A stretch of DNA of 64,000 nt, taken from NCBI RefSeq assembly GCF_029784135.1, contig NC_073746.1, positions 250,923,494 through 250,987,493 on the forward strand. Reading direction: 5' to 3'. The DNA comes from Toxorhynchites rutilus septentrionalis (lineage: Eukaryota; Arthropoda; Insecta; Diptera; Culicidae). The notes under the pieces were generated by a model. That model was not told the DNA's origin. It saw only the letters and a list, made by a program, of their open reading frames with translations, and searched no databases. Numbering within the stretch: the stretch's first letter is position 1; every line of letters starts with the position of its first letter. A program made the position numbers and the translations under genes. Shown here piece by piece: positions 11,115 through 22,463 of this stretch.

Positions 11115-11147
11115 TCGTCTGGTTACTTCGGGCAATCGGCGAAGAAT
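11115..11147 (-). promoter_or_regulatory. Internal Pol II promoter of the LINE: initiator plus DPE
   Basis: Taking the first element base (11147) as +1, the start reads TCATTC across the junction, which fits the arthropod initiator TCAKTY. Positions +28 to +33 (11120-11115) read AGACGA, an exact match to the downstream promoter element RGWYV. TATA-less insect LINEs of the jockey and I groups are known to use this arrangement so that the full-length RNA begins at the element's first base. The fit also supports 11147 as the true 5' end. Confidence 0.7.
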
Positions 11148-11161
11148 GAGGTGGCCAACTT
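11148..11161. repeat. Target-site duplication of the LINE, 5' side
   Basis: A second copy of GAGGTGGCCAACTT, identical to 5022-5035. Confidence 0.9.
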
Positions 11162-13678
11162 GACCCGTCATGATTTTAGTAGCACCTTTTTCATACCTTT
11201 TTTATTTATCATTATGAAATAAAAAGAAAAACTTTTGGAAGTCAACGTGATTGTGGAAAACATCCTAAAGATCGATGCTGACACAATGAAATGCCTCAAT
11301 TTTGTATGCATTGTATGCATTGTACCCCGTCTTCCCCTGCAACCATTTCTCCACCCATGAACGCATTTTTTTTTCAGTAAATTATTGTTCATAATGAAAT
11401 GTTCCCTCGTGAACCTCCTTCAGGTTAATAATACCAATTAAACCTTCATAAAAAGGAGTTAAATTCAAGACGACCATTGCGCTATAGCAAATAATACTTC
11501 CCTCCATTATCCGATTGATATTTACAACTCTGCCATCACAAATCCCAACCACGGAACGAAGCCAGGCGATCAAACCGCGCGGACCAAGAGACGAATGTCT
11601 ATATTTAAACTAATTATGAGATTATTGCAGCTTATTTGCAGCCGTTCTTCGCCCCTCGATGCTTTGTCCGTGTAGTACGGAGAGTTAGGGGTTGTCACCA
11701 CGTGTTGTAAGTTCCCCCTCCGCACAGGTCCACCACCGGACACGCAGGTGGACACAGATTGCAGCGACCGTTCGTTCAGCGGTTGCGCTGTCTCCGCAAA
11801 ACAGAATTGTTATGACATCGATTTTGCGATGGTGCGACAAGTCGCCGGCTTAGAAGCAGAGCAGGCACCGAAATGCCTACATGTAAGCGGCAATTAGCCT
11901 AGACTTCTTGCGACTGACCGGTGTGGCGCGGGGTCGGTACACTTCTTGACACTAGCTCTAGCTCTCCAACTGTCGTTGGGGGTATTACATGTTACGTGCG
12001 CACCTTTCCGCCCGGGTGGAGCGGGTGGCACTGGGCTCGGCGCAGGAAGCTGCGAAATCTGAGCCAACAGATCGCAATTGAGTAATATGCATATTGCAAT
12101 TGGTTGAACGGTGATGGATGAGGCAATAGTAATGGGTGAAGAGTGATCGTCGGCATCCGGTGCAGCCCATCGGCTGAATGAGAGGAATGACCGATAATTG
12201 ATGCAATCACTTTCGATAAGATCGCTTGAAGTGGATTGTCAGAATGTTCCTAAGAGATCCAGTAGACGGATATTTGTGCGCGGTATTATGAGAAATAACA
12301 CAATATCATCTGTCTCAATAATAGGCGGAATGAAAACAGTTACAATCGAAGCCCCCATTTGATTACGTCTATTTATTTGGAATGATTGCCCAGATGAAAG
12401 ACAGGTTTATTTAAGAAAAAGAATGCACAACCTATAATTCCACAATCTTGGATTCAATCGCTTTACAAAAACCCAAAATTCACCAGACCAAAAAAATAGA
12501 TTCTCGCAGGTACCAATTTGCGTCACAACGCGCGTCTAAATGGATGTGCCTAGCAAAACATGGGAAATCAAAGAGAACAATGCTTACGATACACTGTGCA
12601 AAAAACGACATAAAAACAATAATGATGAGATGGCGATAAAATCCGAAAGTGCTCCAGAGATCGAGAAACACCAGGCCAACAACAACGAAGAGACAAAGAG
12701 AAATTGGAAAGCAAAGCAAAAACTAAACAGATGACTAATATTCGCAGTCCAAAAAGTCGTGACGAAGGTCCAAAGTGCGGAGAAAAACGGTCACTAATTA
12801 ATCCATTTCGAGCTGAATGATTCGCTTCGATGGGTTCGCACACGCAGGGCGCTGTGTCTCTCGCTTAGTCCAAGCCCCACCGCACCGCGCAGCCTTGATG
12901 GATTCCGACGCGGAATTTGAATACCTACAAATAGTCGTCGCTCCCAACAGAGAAAGCCAGTCGGTCGTCATCTACGGCAGCAGGATGTTTTGATTGGAGT
13001 CCACCACAAGATCGGGTTCGATATGAGAATCCATCGTTCGCGCCGCCCAGGTAGGCCTAGTGAACCTGAGCGGTGTAAACAGGGGAGGTGTGTATTCGAT
13101 CCATACGAGGTGATAACAAGTTGAGAAATCACTTTTCCTCACGTCCCACGATGCTTTTACGAAATTCTTTCAGCCAGGGAGAAGCATGGCGCAGAAAGGG
13201 GAGGGGGATGTCTAAATAAACCACACCACACCGAAAGAGAGAAAGAGACGAAGCATCACTAACGTAAGCCTAATAATATGTAACGAAAGTCAAGTGCAAA
13301 CCATGTATACAAACAGATGGACGGATTGTGTTTATTTTAGTGGTCTATCCCAGTGGGAGATGGGCGAACGGAGAGAAAGATCGAAAGTATCGCTACTTGA
13401 GAGACGATGTGCCGAGAAAAAACTGACCTATTCGTGTGTATGTGAGTTTATGTTTGGATTTTTGTTCTCCATATTTAAATGTTATGAGAAAGGTAATCAA
13501 TGATTCGTGTTTCGCTGGGGGTCTTTTTTCGATGGCCATTACTGACAGTTGCTTTCTCCTGAACTCAACACATTTCTTTGTGTAGTACTGATGTTAGTTT
13601 TATTGAAATGTCTTCGTCCACAGTCAGAAATTCAGAAGAAATTTAAAACACACGACGCGATGAAAAATTTCATTTATA
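11162..13678. other. Unrecognised, unique-looking DNA
   Basis: No protein gene was recognised. Parts (11600-12250 and 12840-13060) are GC-richer and look like host non-repetitive DNA. Two weak promoter-like signals were seen. On the minus strand, GTCAGTCGC lies near 11915. On the plus strand, CCAGTCGGTCGTC near 12958 precedes a possible splice donor GCCGCCCAG/GTAGGC near 13051. Neither is enough to call a gene. Short frames here carry no family signature. Confidence 0.4.
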
Positions 13679-13694
13679 TTTTTTTTTCCTTTAT

Positions 13695-13971
13695 CTTCTT
13701 CTTGGATGGCATTAACGTTCCCAGTGGAACTTTTTCCTTCTCAACGTAAGTATTACTTGCGTCATTTTTATTAATACTACTTAGTTGAGATTCCTATGCC
13801 GAATAACACGCCCTGAATGTATTATGGAGTGACAAGTTCTAGAATAAGCGTGACCACAGTGCAAGTCGGAAGAAATTTCTTCGACGAAAGATATCCCGGC
13901 CAGAACGGGAATCGAACCCGAACCCCCGGCATGATAATGTGGAACGCTAACCACTCGGCCACGGGAGCACA
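13695..13971 (-). mobile_element. tRNA-derived SINE, copy 1
   Basis: On the minus strand the element starts with a tRNA-like head. Its A-box region reads GTGGCCGAGTGGTTAGCG and its B box GGTTCGATTCCCG, the two internal Pol III promoter blocks. A body of about 200 bp follows and ends GGAACGTTAATGCCATCCAA with AAGAAGAAG, a typical tail. A T8-CCTTTAT sequence of about 15 bp flanks both ends (near 13679-13694 and 13972-13986) as a target-site duplication. The head does not fold as a functional tRNA. Confidence 0.85.
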
Positions 13972-13986
13972 TTTTTTTTCCTTTAT

Positions 13987-14583
13987 ATTGGTAGTGAATC
14001 AGTTCAAATTATTTTTATTTTGATGGTAACTGGTAATGATAAATGGAACGGTTGTTAAAACGAAACCTCTTTGCTTGATATTCAACAACTATCTCCCAAC
14101 CAATTGTCGATTGTCTAATAAATAAGATCGTTCATACTGTAGTTTTTAGATAGAGGAATAAATTAAGAATGAAATTTTCACCAAAAACGCTGCCAACCAC
14201 GTGCCTCTGATCAACTTGAGGACAATAAGAAACATTCGTCTACAGTGAAGCTCGTATTATCCGCGAACAGGAGTTCCGCGAAATTAAATTTCGATCATCA
14301 AAGAAACCAATTTTGATGCAAGCGCCAACAACAAAGAATGTACAATAGGTCTTATAATATGAATGTTGAAAATTACACAGCGCAATTCCACAGGCCATTC
14401 CATCCCTAGAGTTGTCGCTGAGTGACAGACAGGTTCTTTCTCATTTGTTTTGATCAGGGCTATCAGATCATCAGATCACTGATATATGACGAATTTCATG
14501 CCAATTCGACTGGCCGTTGGCAGCACCATCTCAAATAGCCGCGAAACGTTGTGGGTGTAAACACATGCGTTATTTAAACAACT
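13987..14583. other. Non-coding stretch with a decayed Tigger-like end
   Basis: At 14234-14258 the text ACAGTGAAGCTCGTATTATC resembles pogo/Tigger terminal repeats (compare 40097-40149). A matching second end was not found. Nothing else was recognised. Confidence 0.35.
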
Positions 14584-14960
14584 TTGCATGCTTCAAATAT
14601 TCAAAAAAAAAATAAGACTACTTTTTTAAAAGGGCTAAAATTTGTTTCTAGATATTTAACAAAAAATATAACTCAAAAACTATAACACTTTCAAAATTTG
14701 GGTCAAAGGATGAAATGTAGAAAATTGTTTAGATTTTCATAAAAAATAACCAACATTTTTTTGAAAAAAAAACCGTTTTAAGAATTAAAATTCATTTTTC
14801 TCAAAAACGTTTTTTTACAATTCTCAAAAAAAATTATATGAATAACCCTTACAATTTCGAACAAGTCGTCCATACATCAGAAGATGGGCACTTTTACAGG
14901 GAAGAAGTTTTTCTAATATCAACCTTTGCATGATTTCTTTGAAAAAATTACAACTTAGAG
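14584..14960. repeat. Left arm of a 3-kb-spaced inverted repeat
   Basis: The text from about 14757 to 14950, including AAGTCGTCCATACATC and GGGCACTTTTACAGGGAA, recurs in reverse complement at about 17757-17945. The match covers nearly 200 bp with scattered mismatches and small indels. A third partial copy of the ACTTTTACAGGGAAAAAG motif lies at 17099. The arms may be the ends of a large decayed element enclosing 15-17.7 kb. Confidence 0.6.
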
Positions 14961-15472
14961 TAATGCGGGGCAAAGGTGCGCACCTAATTGTTGCCGTCTA
15001 GTAACTCGTGAAATAAAAGCAAATAAAATTCCGTTTGTTTACCAAATTGTAACTATATATATTACCTTCGAAACGTAGTACAAACATTTCTCGAGTAATT
15101 GGACGAATACATATTTAAATTCAAAACGACAAATGCGCACCTTCGCCCCATAGTGGTGGCAAAGGTGCGCACCGTACGGGGCAAAAGTGCTCACTTATTG
15201 AATTGAACTTCTGAGATAACTTATACCAAAAATAAATGCTTTATCATCAGAAGCGGGAGAAGCATCATTACTAAGAGTGTAAGCACCGTCCAGTAGGCAG
15301 GGGGCGGGTGTTCTATGGTTTTTTTATGAGTGGAGAAGAGTGGGTGTTATGGTCGAACATACCACGTAGAAATTTTTGGGAGGGAGGAGATTGACAATAT
15401 AAGATATCCGAAAATGTCCAAAATTTGAAACAGAATTTGTTTGTTTGAAACAGAGTTTGTTTTCTTAACAAA
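14961..15472. repeat. GGTGCGCAC-motif repeat region
   Basis: Short blocks of GGCAAAGGTGCGCACC and its inverse recur at about 14971, 15134 and 15162, with a weaker form GGGGCAAAAGTGCTCAC at about 15179. Between 15190 and 15472 nothing specific was recognised. Confidence 0.5.
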
Positions 15473-15512
15473 CTAGCTGACCCGGCGAACTTCGTCCCAC
15501 CCACAATTGATA
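15473..15512 (-). mobile_element. Helitron 3'-end remnant
   Basis: CTAGCTGACCCGGCGAACTT matches the CTAG-terminated end of the Helitron-like copies at 23449, 44813 and 51740. On the minus strand it ends in CTAG followed by T, as Helitrons do. The body is missing. Confidence 0.55.
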
Positions 15513-16335
15513 TACAGTCTTCGATTTCTTTTCACTGTATATAATCGAATCCTGTATATAATCGAATCAAAAAAATATATCTTTTTTTTTTGTTTTATGC
15601 ACATATTTTTGGTTTTTTGATTATAAAAGAAGAATTTAATTTTTGATTCATCTCCTTAAGGTCATAGAATACCTTTCTCATATTAAGAATCCTAATTATT
15701 TCAGGATATGATAGAGGGTCATATTTGATGATAACAATCCTTTTACGCATATGTTCGAATTCCAACAACGAGAGATTTATTGAACTATTTCTCTGTTTCG
15801 GGCCCTGTTTGCCTTAAACTAACTCTAATTCCAAAATTACGCTACGTAGGACAATTCTATTGCTTCCATTTGAAAGATAAGAAAATTTTATACAGGATAC
15901 ATTTGTGAAGCATTTAAATTAGTGGATTCAAGTAACATTTTAGTAGTGGAAAACTTCAGTGCTTTTGATTTTCAAGGGGTTATTCTTAATTTTAACCAAA
16001 AAATACATAATAAACATGAATATTTCCATCAACCAAATTGAGGCTCTCTCAACACTCTACAATTTGTTTTTTGACACCCAACTTCTATCTTTTTTAATTT
16101 CGCTGCAATATCATTTTAAACAATTCCTGGTGAATCTTCGACTAAAATCTACCAAAATCACGATTTTTACTTAACTGTACTCGTAATAGCCAATTGACTT
16201 TCACTTTAACGTTGAAATATATAATTTTCTCTTGAAATAAGTCATATTTGAAATATTAAAAAAAAATTTTTTCGAACTGTATATAATCGAGTCTAAAATT
16301 GTATATAATCGAATCATATATAATCGAGTCCGACC
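15513..16335 (-). mobile_element. Decayed repeat element with TGTATATAATCGA subterminal repeats
   Basis: Several TGTATATAATCGA(A/G)TC units lie at both ends (about 15535-15570 and 16278-16333). The interior shares ordered blocks, in reverse orientation, with about 46100-46690: the ACAAATTGTAGAG block, the CATATGCGTA block and the AATACCTTTCTCATAT block. Both are degenerate copies of one family, perhaps a Tc1/mariner element because a TGTCAAAGAAC block also occurs near the transposase relic at 52.6-53 kb. The 71-codon frame inside has no known motif. Confidence 0.5.
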
Positions 16336-16495
16336 TATACTGATATAAATCGTTTCGAACACTCAAGTTCCCACAGAAATTATTTTTTGTACATAATCTA
16401 TACTCGCGAATGCATGGTGAAAATAAAAACATTTTTCATTTGAAATTCATTTTGAATTATTTTTAACCAATTGTTTATTTTTATTCCTCATCTAG

Positions 16496-16930
16496 GATGT
16501 CGGTTCTGAGGATTCCGACGGTTTGCCTTGGAGCGCTGTTGCTTCGTTGTGCTGTTGTGGGGTTCGAAGAGACAGACGATGGTTCCTCATGAAGCCAGAA
16601 TCCCAATCTCTTCCTGCCAGTTTTGCAACTTGGTTGAATTCATGCTGGCATAGAAAGCTACCATATAAAGCTTTGTCCAGTGCACTGCAGTGGTCCGTCA
16701 GATCTTCAGACTGCTCACTCGTAAATACCTATCTGAACCGCCCTAGGTGCTCGCTGACACATCCCAGCAGAAGTAGAAATGTCAAAAAAAGAATATTCAA
16801 ATCATAAATCTGATATGAGCCTCTTCCTCAGAACTGATTCAAGAATACCGAGGTCTGCCGCAATCTGACGCTTCGAGACTCCCTCTCGAAGCCTCTGTAG
16901 GGCCATTTGAGCATTTCTGGAGTGCATTTT
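16496..16930 (-). pseudogene. pogo-like transposase remnant (CENP-B type DNA-binding region)
   Basis: The minus strand starts MHSRNAQMALQRLREGVSKR and continues QIAADLGILESVLRKRL, a helix-turn-helix of the kind found at the N terminus of pogo-superfamily transposases. After a stop and frame change it reads LGRFR, stop, VFTSEQSEDLTDHCSALDKA, then FNQVAKLAGRDWDSGFMRNH and LSLRTPQQ. This follows the conserved order of the CENP-B/Tc5-type second DNA-binding domain (AG-DW-F-RH-LSLR-P). The DDE catalytic domain is absent. At least two in-frame stops show it is dead. A related fragment lies at 31660-31990. Confidence 0.75.
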
Positions 16931-17007
16931 TTTTAAATCAGTTTTCTTCTTATTGGTTCCGTTAAAAACTTTCCAGTTATTTGAGGTAAGTAAATTATCA
17001 TCTCCAA

Positions 17008-17237
17008 AATGTTTCTGAATAGAAAAAAAAATATCAGAGCATGTAAATCACGATAATCTACACATACAAATGTTACGACATTGTTAAACATTATGGGCAC
17101 TTTTACAGGGAAAAAGTTTTTCGAACATCATCGAACATTCTTTGAAAAATTACTATTAATGTTTAATTCGTAACATTTGTATGTGTAAATTATCGCGATT
17201 AACATGCTCTGGTAACTTTTTTATATTCAGAAATATG
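17008..17237. repeat. Perfect-loop foldback, arms about 70 bp
   Basis: Text at about 17020-17085 (AGAGCATGTAAATCACGATA, then CACATACAAATGTTACGA) is repeated inverted at about 17165-17235. The RNA would fold into a long stem with a loop of about 80 nt. It lies just beside SINE copy 2. Confidence 0.65.
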
Positions 17238-17503
17238 TCTTCTTCTTCTTGAATGGCGTTAACGTTCCCTGTGGAATTTTTGCCGTCTCAACGTATTCAC
17301 TAACTAGCGTCATTTGCTAATACTAAGTTGAGATTTCTTAAGCCAAATAACACGCCTTGAATGTATTCCGAGGGGCAAGCTCTTGAATACGCGTGCAAGT
17401 CGAAAGAAATTTCGTTGACGAAAAATCCCCCAGCCAGAACGGGAATCGAATCCGAACACCCGGCATGATAATGTGAGACGCTAACCACTCGGCCATGGAT
17501 GCA
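17238..17503 (-). mobile_element. tRNA-derived SINE, copy 2
   Basis: The same family as 13695-13971. The tRNA-like head carries GTGGTTAGCGTCTCACATTA and B box GATTCGATTCCCG on the minus strand. The body contains the AACACGCC(T/C)TGAATGTATT block, and the tail ends GGAACGTTAACGCCATTCAA with AAGAAGAAG. It is more diverged than copy 1, with a B-box-side change (GGGTTCG to CGGATTCG). No clean target duplication was identified. Confidence 0.8.
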
Positions 17504-17756
17504 CCAGGGTGCACATGTCTAGAACATGTTAAACGCGTAAATTTTCACACAAAAATGTAACGAGTAAAATATTATTTTTTTCAGAGGTCTCCATACCAAA
17601 ATGTCCTATATTAAACTATAAAACTATAAACTATAAAAGATAGAAAGTAAACGTTTTCGACACAGTTTCATATTTTATTAAGATCTAAAACTTTGTCGAA
17701 TACACTATATTGCTATCTTGACTTTAAACTAAATTAGGATCAGTTGAGAATATTCA

Positions 17757-17990
17757 AAGAAAACATGAAAAAGTTATTAGAAAAACTTTTTCCCTGTAAA
17801 AGCGCCCATCTTCCGATGTATGGACGACTTGTTGGGAATTGTAAGAGATATTCATATAATTTTTTTTAAGAATTTCAAAAAAATCGTTTTTGAGAAAAAT
17901 GAATTTTAATTTTTAAAACCTTTTTTTTTTTTGAGAAATTCTTTTTCAAAAAAAAATCACTCAATTTTTGCCCCATAAGATTCGTCTTTA
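17757..17990. repeat. Right arm of the 14.6-18 kb inverted repeat
   Basis: The reverse complement of about 14757-14950, including GAAAAACTTTTTCCCTGTAA and GATGTATGGACGACTTGTT. Confidence 0.6.
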
Positions 17991-18828
17991 AAAGCCTAAG
18001 TTCGTCATCTAAGCCTTGTCTATTATCTGCTTCAACGGATTGAGGTAATTGGCGCATCAAGTCAGTAAGGTTTGGTAGCTTGACGAAATTTTGAGGAGTT
18101 TATCGAGACCGCAGTTTTGATAACCTGATCGCTGAAATCAAATCGCTCTATTTCACGAGTCCAATATACAAATCAGGATAAACCGATTCGAAGGCCAGCT
18201 TCCTAGCTACATCCAATCTTTTTTCAGCATCTTCTACATCGATGATAAGCGCTCGATTTTTTAAAAATAATTTCGTGACATGTTTAATTTTTAGATTTTC
18301 ATGATGTTTTTTAGATTGATGATGTTTGAAGTGAAAGAGAAAAACATCATCAAACCAATCATTCAGCTATCAATACCAGAGATGTCAATTTGCTCCAAGG
18401 TATCGTTCACTATGCTGACGTAAATACGATGAATCCATTGTCAGAAGCCCCAGAGCTGACCGTTACCAAAAATCCAATTAATATTTTCACTCTCGTTCAG
18501 CGGGTGGTACACCGAAGGGTAACTCACAGTTTGGCACATACCATATTGGTTCACTCTCTCACGAAGTGAGGAATGCTAAGAGCCAGCAGGTTGCAATTAT
18601 CTACACGCCACAATCTGCCACAGATTCGACCTTCAGCTTTCAATTCGCACAACCTGCAGCGACATGCAATGCGAAATCAAATCTAATTCAAATCTTCGGC
18701 GGTGACCTCTTTTTTTCGCACTAGAAAAAGTATGCAACTGTATTTTCGGGGTTTGACACGTTGAACAACTTCGTTGAGTTGAAGTGATTTCAGTCTCAAC
18801 GTCAGTCGGCCTTCGACAGCGACGACGA
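17991..18828. other. Unrecognised stretch
   Basis: No coding signature, repeat partner or RNA gene was seen. Short open frames on both strands are below any useful threshold. Confidence 0.4.
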
Positions 18829-18830
18829 TA

Positions 18831-19491
18831 CACCCAGGTTTTTTTTTACGCGGTTTTTTTACGTGGTTTTTTTACGAGGTTTTTTTACGCGGATTTTCGA
18901 ATTAACGCGGTTTTTTTATGCGGATTTTCCAATTAACGCGGTTTTTTTTACGCGGATTTTCCAATTAACGCGGTTTTTTTAACGCGGTCACCGCGTAAAA
19001 AAAACTGAGCAATATCACATCTCTCCCTCAGGCGCACCTTTTTGAGCATTTAAACCATAAAATTTACCTTAGGCTGGACAACTACTTTGTCACACTCCGC
19101 CTCGCTTCGTCATACCCCCTAAAATCGCTCATCTAATGAGTTACAATAAATGTTTACTCGAATTCGGATTTTCCAATTAACGCGGTTTTTTTTCTCGGAT
19201 TTTCCGATTTTTGCGCGTAAACCTGAGCAACATCACTTCTCTCTCTCAGTTCATATCTCTCCCTTTCAAGCTCCCTCAGAGCGTATGCCGCACCCCATCA
19301 CGATTCTCAAGAGGATTTTTATGTGACCTTTTTTTCTTTACGGGGAGTTTCCAATTAACGCGGATTTTCCAATTAACACGGTTTTTTTTACGCGGATTTT
19401 CGAATTAACGTGGTTTTTTTACGCGGATTTTCCAATTAACGCGGTTTTTTTTACGTGGTACATATCCCCCGCGTAAAAAAAAACCTGGGTG
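18831..19491. mobile_element. Tigger/pogo-like MITE made of ACGCGG and T-run repeats
   Basis: Perfect 23-bp terminal inverted repeats (CACCCAGG, nine T, ACGCGG) abut TA on both sides (18829-18830 and 19492-19493). The interior near both ends is a minisatellite of AATTAACGCGGTTTTTTTAC-like units alternating with ACGCGGATTTTCCAATT. There is no transposase frame. TA duplication with a short C-starting repeat fits the pogo/Tigger branch, but that is inference. Confidence 0.85.
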
Positions 19492-19493
19492 TA

Positions 19494-22455
19494 ATTGCCA
19501 TTTCGCAATCGACACGAACGGCGATTACGAAATATGGCGAAGGCAAAAAAGTGTCGAGGATGCTTCTCTGTTGAGAGGCGGAAGCGCACTTTTCGGGCAA
19601 AGGGTGAGCGAAGCCGATATGTTTACCTAACGGCACGGAAGGAGTGCATGTAAACATGACCGATTCGTTCAACTCCACACCGGGGGTTAATTGAGAGACA
19701 GCGAGAGATGATTTCATCTCTAGCGCGAACAACGTGACTGCGGCGTGACTCCGACTGAGCAGGTGCGACGTCGATATCGCTTCGAGCGGATCTATGGAAG
19801 ACGTGAAGGTCATCCGATTGATTGTCGTTGCACATTGATAAATGTCTGATAGCTAACATTTGATATTCAAGAGACTTGGAAAGAAAAAAAAACATTTCAA
19901 TGCAGGAATCATGATAGCTGCATTTATACGGCGAATCGAAATAAAATATGAAAAATGATGAAATGATGAATCACACACAGCTAGAAAGTTTATCGATCGT
20001 AGGCATCTTTTAGAAATCTAGATTGGTTTACATCGTACAATGAAATGCTTTCAAAACCTCTCATTTTTATGATTTTTTTCTCAGAGGGAACGAAATTCTT
20101 GCCCAATCAACACAATTTGCCTGACAATGAACGAACTTATCGAGACCGGCTGGATCCATCGAATCAGCATTCAACTTCACTCCCCTCTTCCCGTAGCAAC
20201 AGCTCGGGTAATTGTATGCCACGGTGTGAACGGCCGATACCCGCACCTCTTTTTTCATTCTGAGTCAACATTCATAACTGAAAACTACCGCACTTTTGCG
20301 CCTCATTTTTGCTGTTGTTGTTAGTCCATATATATTAAATATTTAAAAAAAAACCTGACACTCGACCAGACCTCCATACAGTCCTACGCCCCCCCTCGAA
20401 GTGGGATCAAGGATCGGGCAGTTGAAAGCAAAAAAGTGAAGAGGAAACGGTTTTTAATTGACCATGACGTGCTGTCAGAATGCACTTTTATCCGGTCTGT
20501 CGAGAGCTCATATCATTTATTATTTACCAGAATTTTTGCGAACGCAAAGAAACCTTCGTTTTCCCCCCACAAACCGAACCATAGCTAGGGTCTCCCGTAT
20601 CGTGTGGCGTTGGTTAGAAAACACACGCTAAGAGCATACTTTTTTTAATCGGGCCAGCAGAATTAAATACCACCGGCCAATTTCATTCCGATGCAAAATT
20701 TAAGCATCTGGCAGCTGAAAATTATCCCTTCGGTTTGGGTTGCTGCTGATACACACGGGAACGACGTTGTGAAGTGTAATCTTGCAGCATCTTTCTCTCT
20801 CTCTGTCTCGTGGATATGTTTTTTGCCAGATTCTTGAGAGGAAAAAAAGTGAACGTTTAGACGAGACGATCTGACTGAACCAGAGAGTGGGGCGGAGTTC
20901 TCTGTCAAATGCGAAAAAAGCGAAAATCATAATAATAACGCTCCGAAGCCTTAGAGAACTGAAACCATGTGAGACGGAATGGCAAAACATGAGAAACGTT
21001 TGGCTTTTTTCTCAATTCTTCGCGTGCGCTTTCCAGGAAATGAATACGTGCCGTTGAGCACATGCAAGATAAATTGGACCTTTTTTGCGTGAAGATCAGT
21101 AGTGCGACAAGGTCGAGATACTCAGGGTTCAAGGAAACTAGTTGTAAAGGGGTCTACGACTTGGTCTTTGATATTGCATTCAGCGAACAGGGAAGGAAAA
21201 CGGTTGAAAAAAATCACGACATTTTGTTTATGGAATATAAATTGAGAAATTACAATAGGAAAAAAGTTAAAATTTCAATAGTTCAGCGACAAATTTCTCA
21301 ATAACGACACTTCCACAGGTCCCCTCGAAATTGCATAGAAAATCTCTTCTTTATTGCAACATTGCTCTATAACGCCCATTCCCTGTGAAGACTTATAATT
21401 GAAAGGACTGAACTTCTTTTTTGGGTAGCGTAGCTTCAATTCACGCCCTTAAACATCTGTTCATTATCAAAAATAGTTTATGATCAAATGCATTAATGTC
21501 GTTGGCTTATATAAATGTATTTTTTTTTTTCGAGTTCACTGTCAAGAATGAGTTCAAGTACAAGAAAATCAACACAGCAAAATGTTCAGACTGTTTGTGA
21601 GAGTTGAAGTGTTAGATGGATTTCGGAACCATTAGCAATTGACAAGTGGACTTGGGGAAGCGTAGTTAATCCGCTTCATTTCTAAGGAAGACGTATATGA
21701 GGAACATAAGAATAAAGCTGCGACCCGCTAAGATATCAAGATATGCAAACCTTTAAATCGGCAATCAGTTGCTCTGTTTTTCTTTCATAGGTAAATTCTC
21801 TACATGAACAAATATCATGATATCCTTGATCACAAATGCAGAAAAGATGAGTAGAGAAACCTATATAATGAAGATGTGCATTCAGCGCGGAACGCTTGCA
21901 ACCTGGTCATTTCTACCAACAATAAATTCTTTTAAATCTGGTTCACATCGAACCTTTGGGCATTTAAAAATGGAGAAAACTCAGATGGAGAAAAAATCAA
22001 AATAGACATCGATTCGCTTTTTCGATTATCCGAAAAAAATGTAAGGGATTGTATCTAGGACACGACCGCATTTTCGACTTGCGCTTGTTTCCGCTTGTTT
22101 TTCACTTGGGATATCATATTAGAATACATCGAAATTTTTGATAGAGCTTTAGTTATTTTTTATATTTTAAGTATTTCAGTAGTATAGAGAAAAAATATTG
22201 AAATTTGAACAATGAATACAATCATCGAAAGCTTTCGGCACTCTTCGGTTATTTGGTTCAGTTTGCGATTGTACTGCGCTGCCAACTCGCATCAGATTTT
22301 CTCCTTCCCACTCAGATATCGATCACAAACTATAAACACCGTTGCTCCTATTTCCCGCTTGAGGTGGGATCGAGCCCCAGAACATGCAACGGTAAGGGTT
22401 TCCTACTGGGATTTGAATCTATAAAAGTTAGGTTGTATTTAAATAAATGCAGTGT
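19494..22455. other. Unrecognised, mostly non-repetitive DNA with possible promoter-like signals
   Basis: No complete gene is visible. At 19627-19765 the minus strand has CTCAGTCGG, then an ATG-opened frame that stays open to a donor-like GTTAG/GTAAAC (see findings). Near 20875 the minus strand shows TTCAGTCAGATCG, another initiator-like match. The stretch 21300-22450 shows nothing specific. Confidence 0.4.
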
Positions 22456-22463
22456 ATGTCCGT

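Larger units (their letters stand above)
5036..11147 (-). mobile_element. Full-length non-LTR retrotransposon (LINE, I/Jockey superfamily with RNase H)
   Basis: The minus-strand element runs from a promoter-like 5' end at 11147, through ORF1 (9117-10663) and ORF2 (5411-9098), to a short poly-A tail at 5036-5043. A perfect 14-bp duplication flanks it. The order endonuclease, reverse transcriptase, RNase H and C-terminal CCHC in ORF2, with a three-zinc-knuckle ORF1, fits RNase-H-bearing clades such as I, Loner, Outcast or LOA. I cannot choose between them by eye. The 3' UTR (about 5044-5410) carries a CACTCTCAATCA microsatellite at 5243-5297. The copy looks young because both ORFs are open except for one single-base homopolymer shift each. 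Confidence 0.93.

Noticed and set aside
13872..13971. Functional tRNA gene
   Set aside because: A and B boxes are present, but the anticodon arm does not pair and the sequence is the head of a SINE with body, tail and target duplication.
16523..16807. 94-codon plus-strand frame
   Set aside because: Antisense to the pogo-like transposase remnant.
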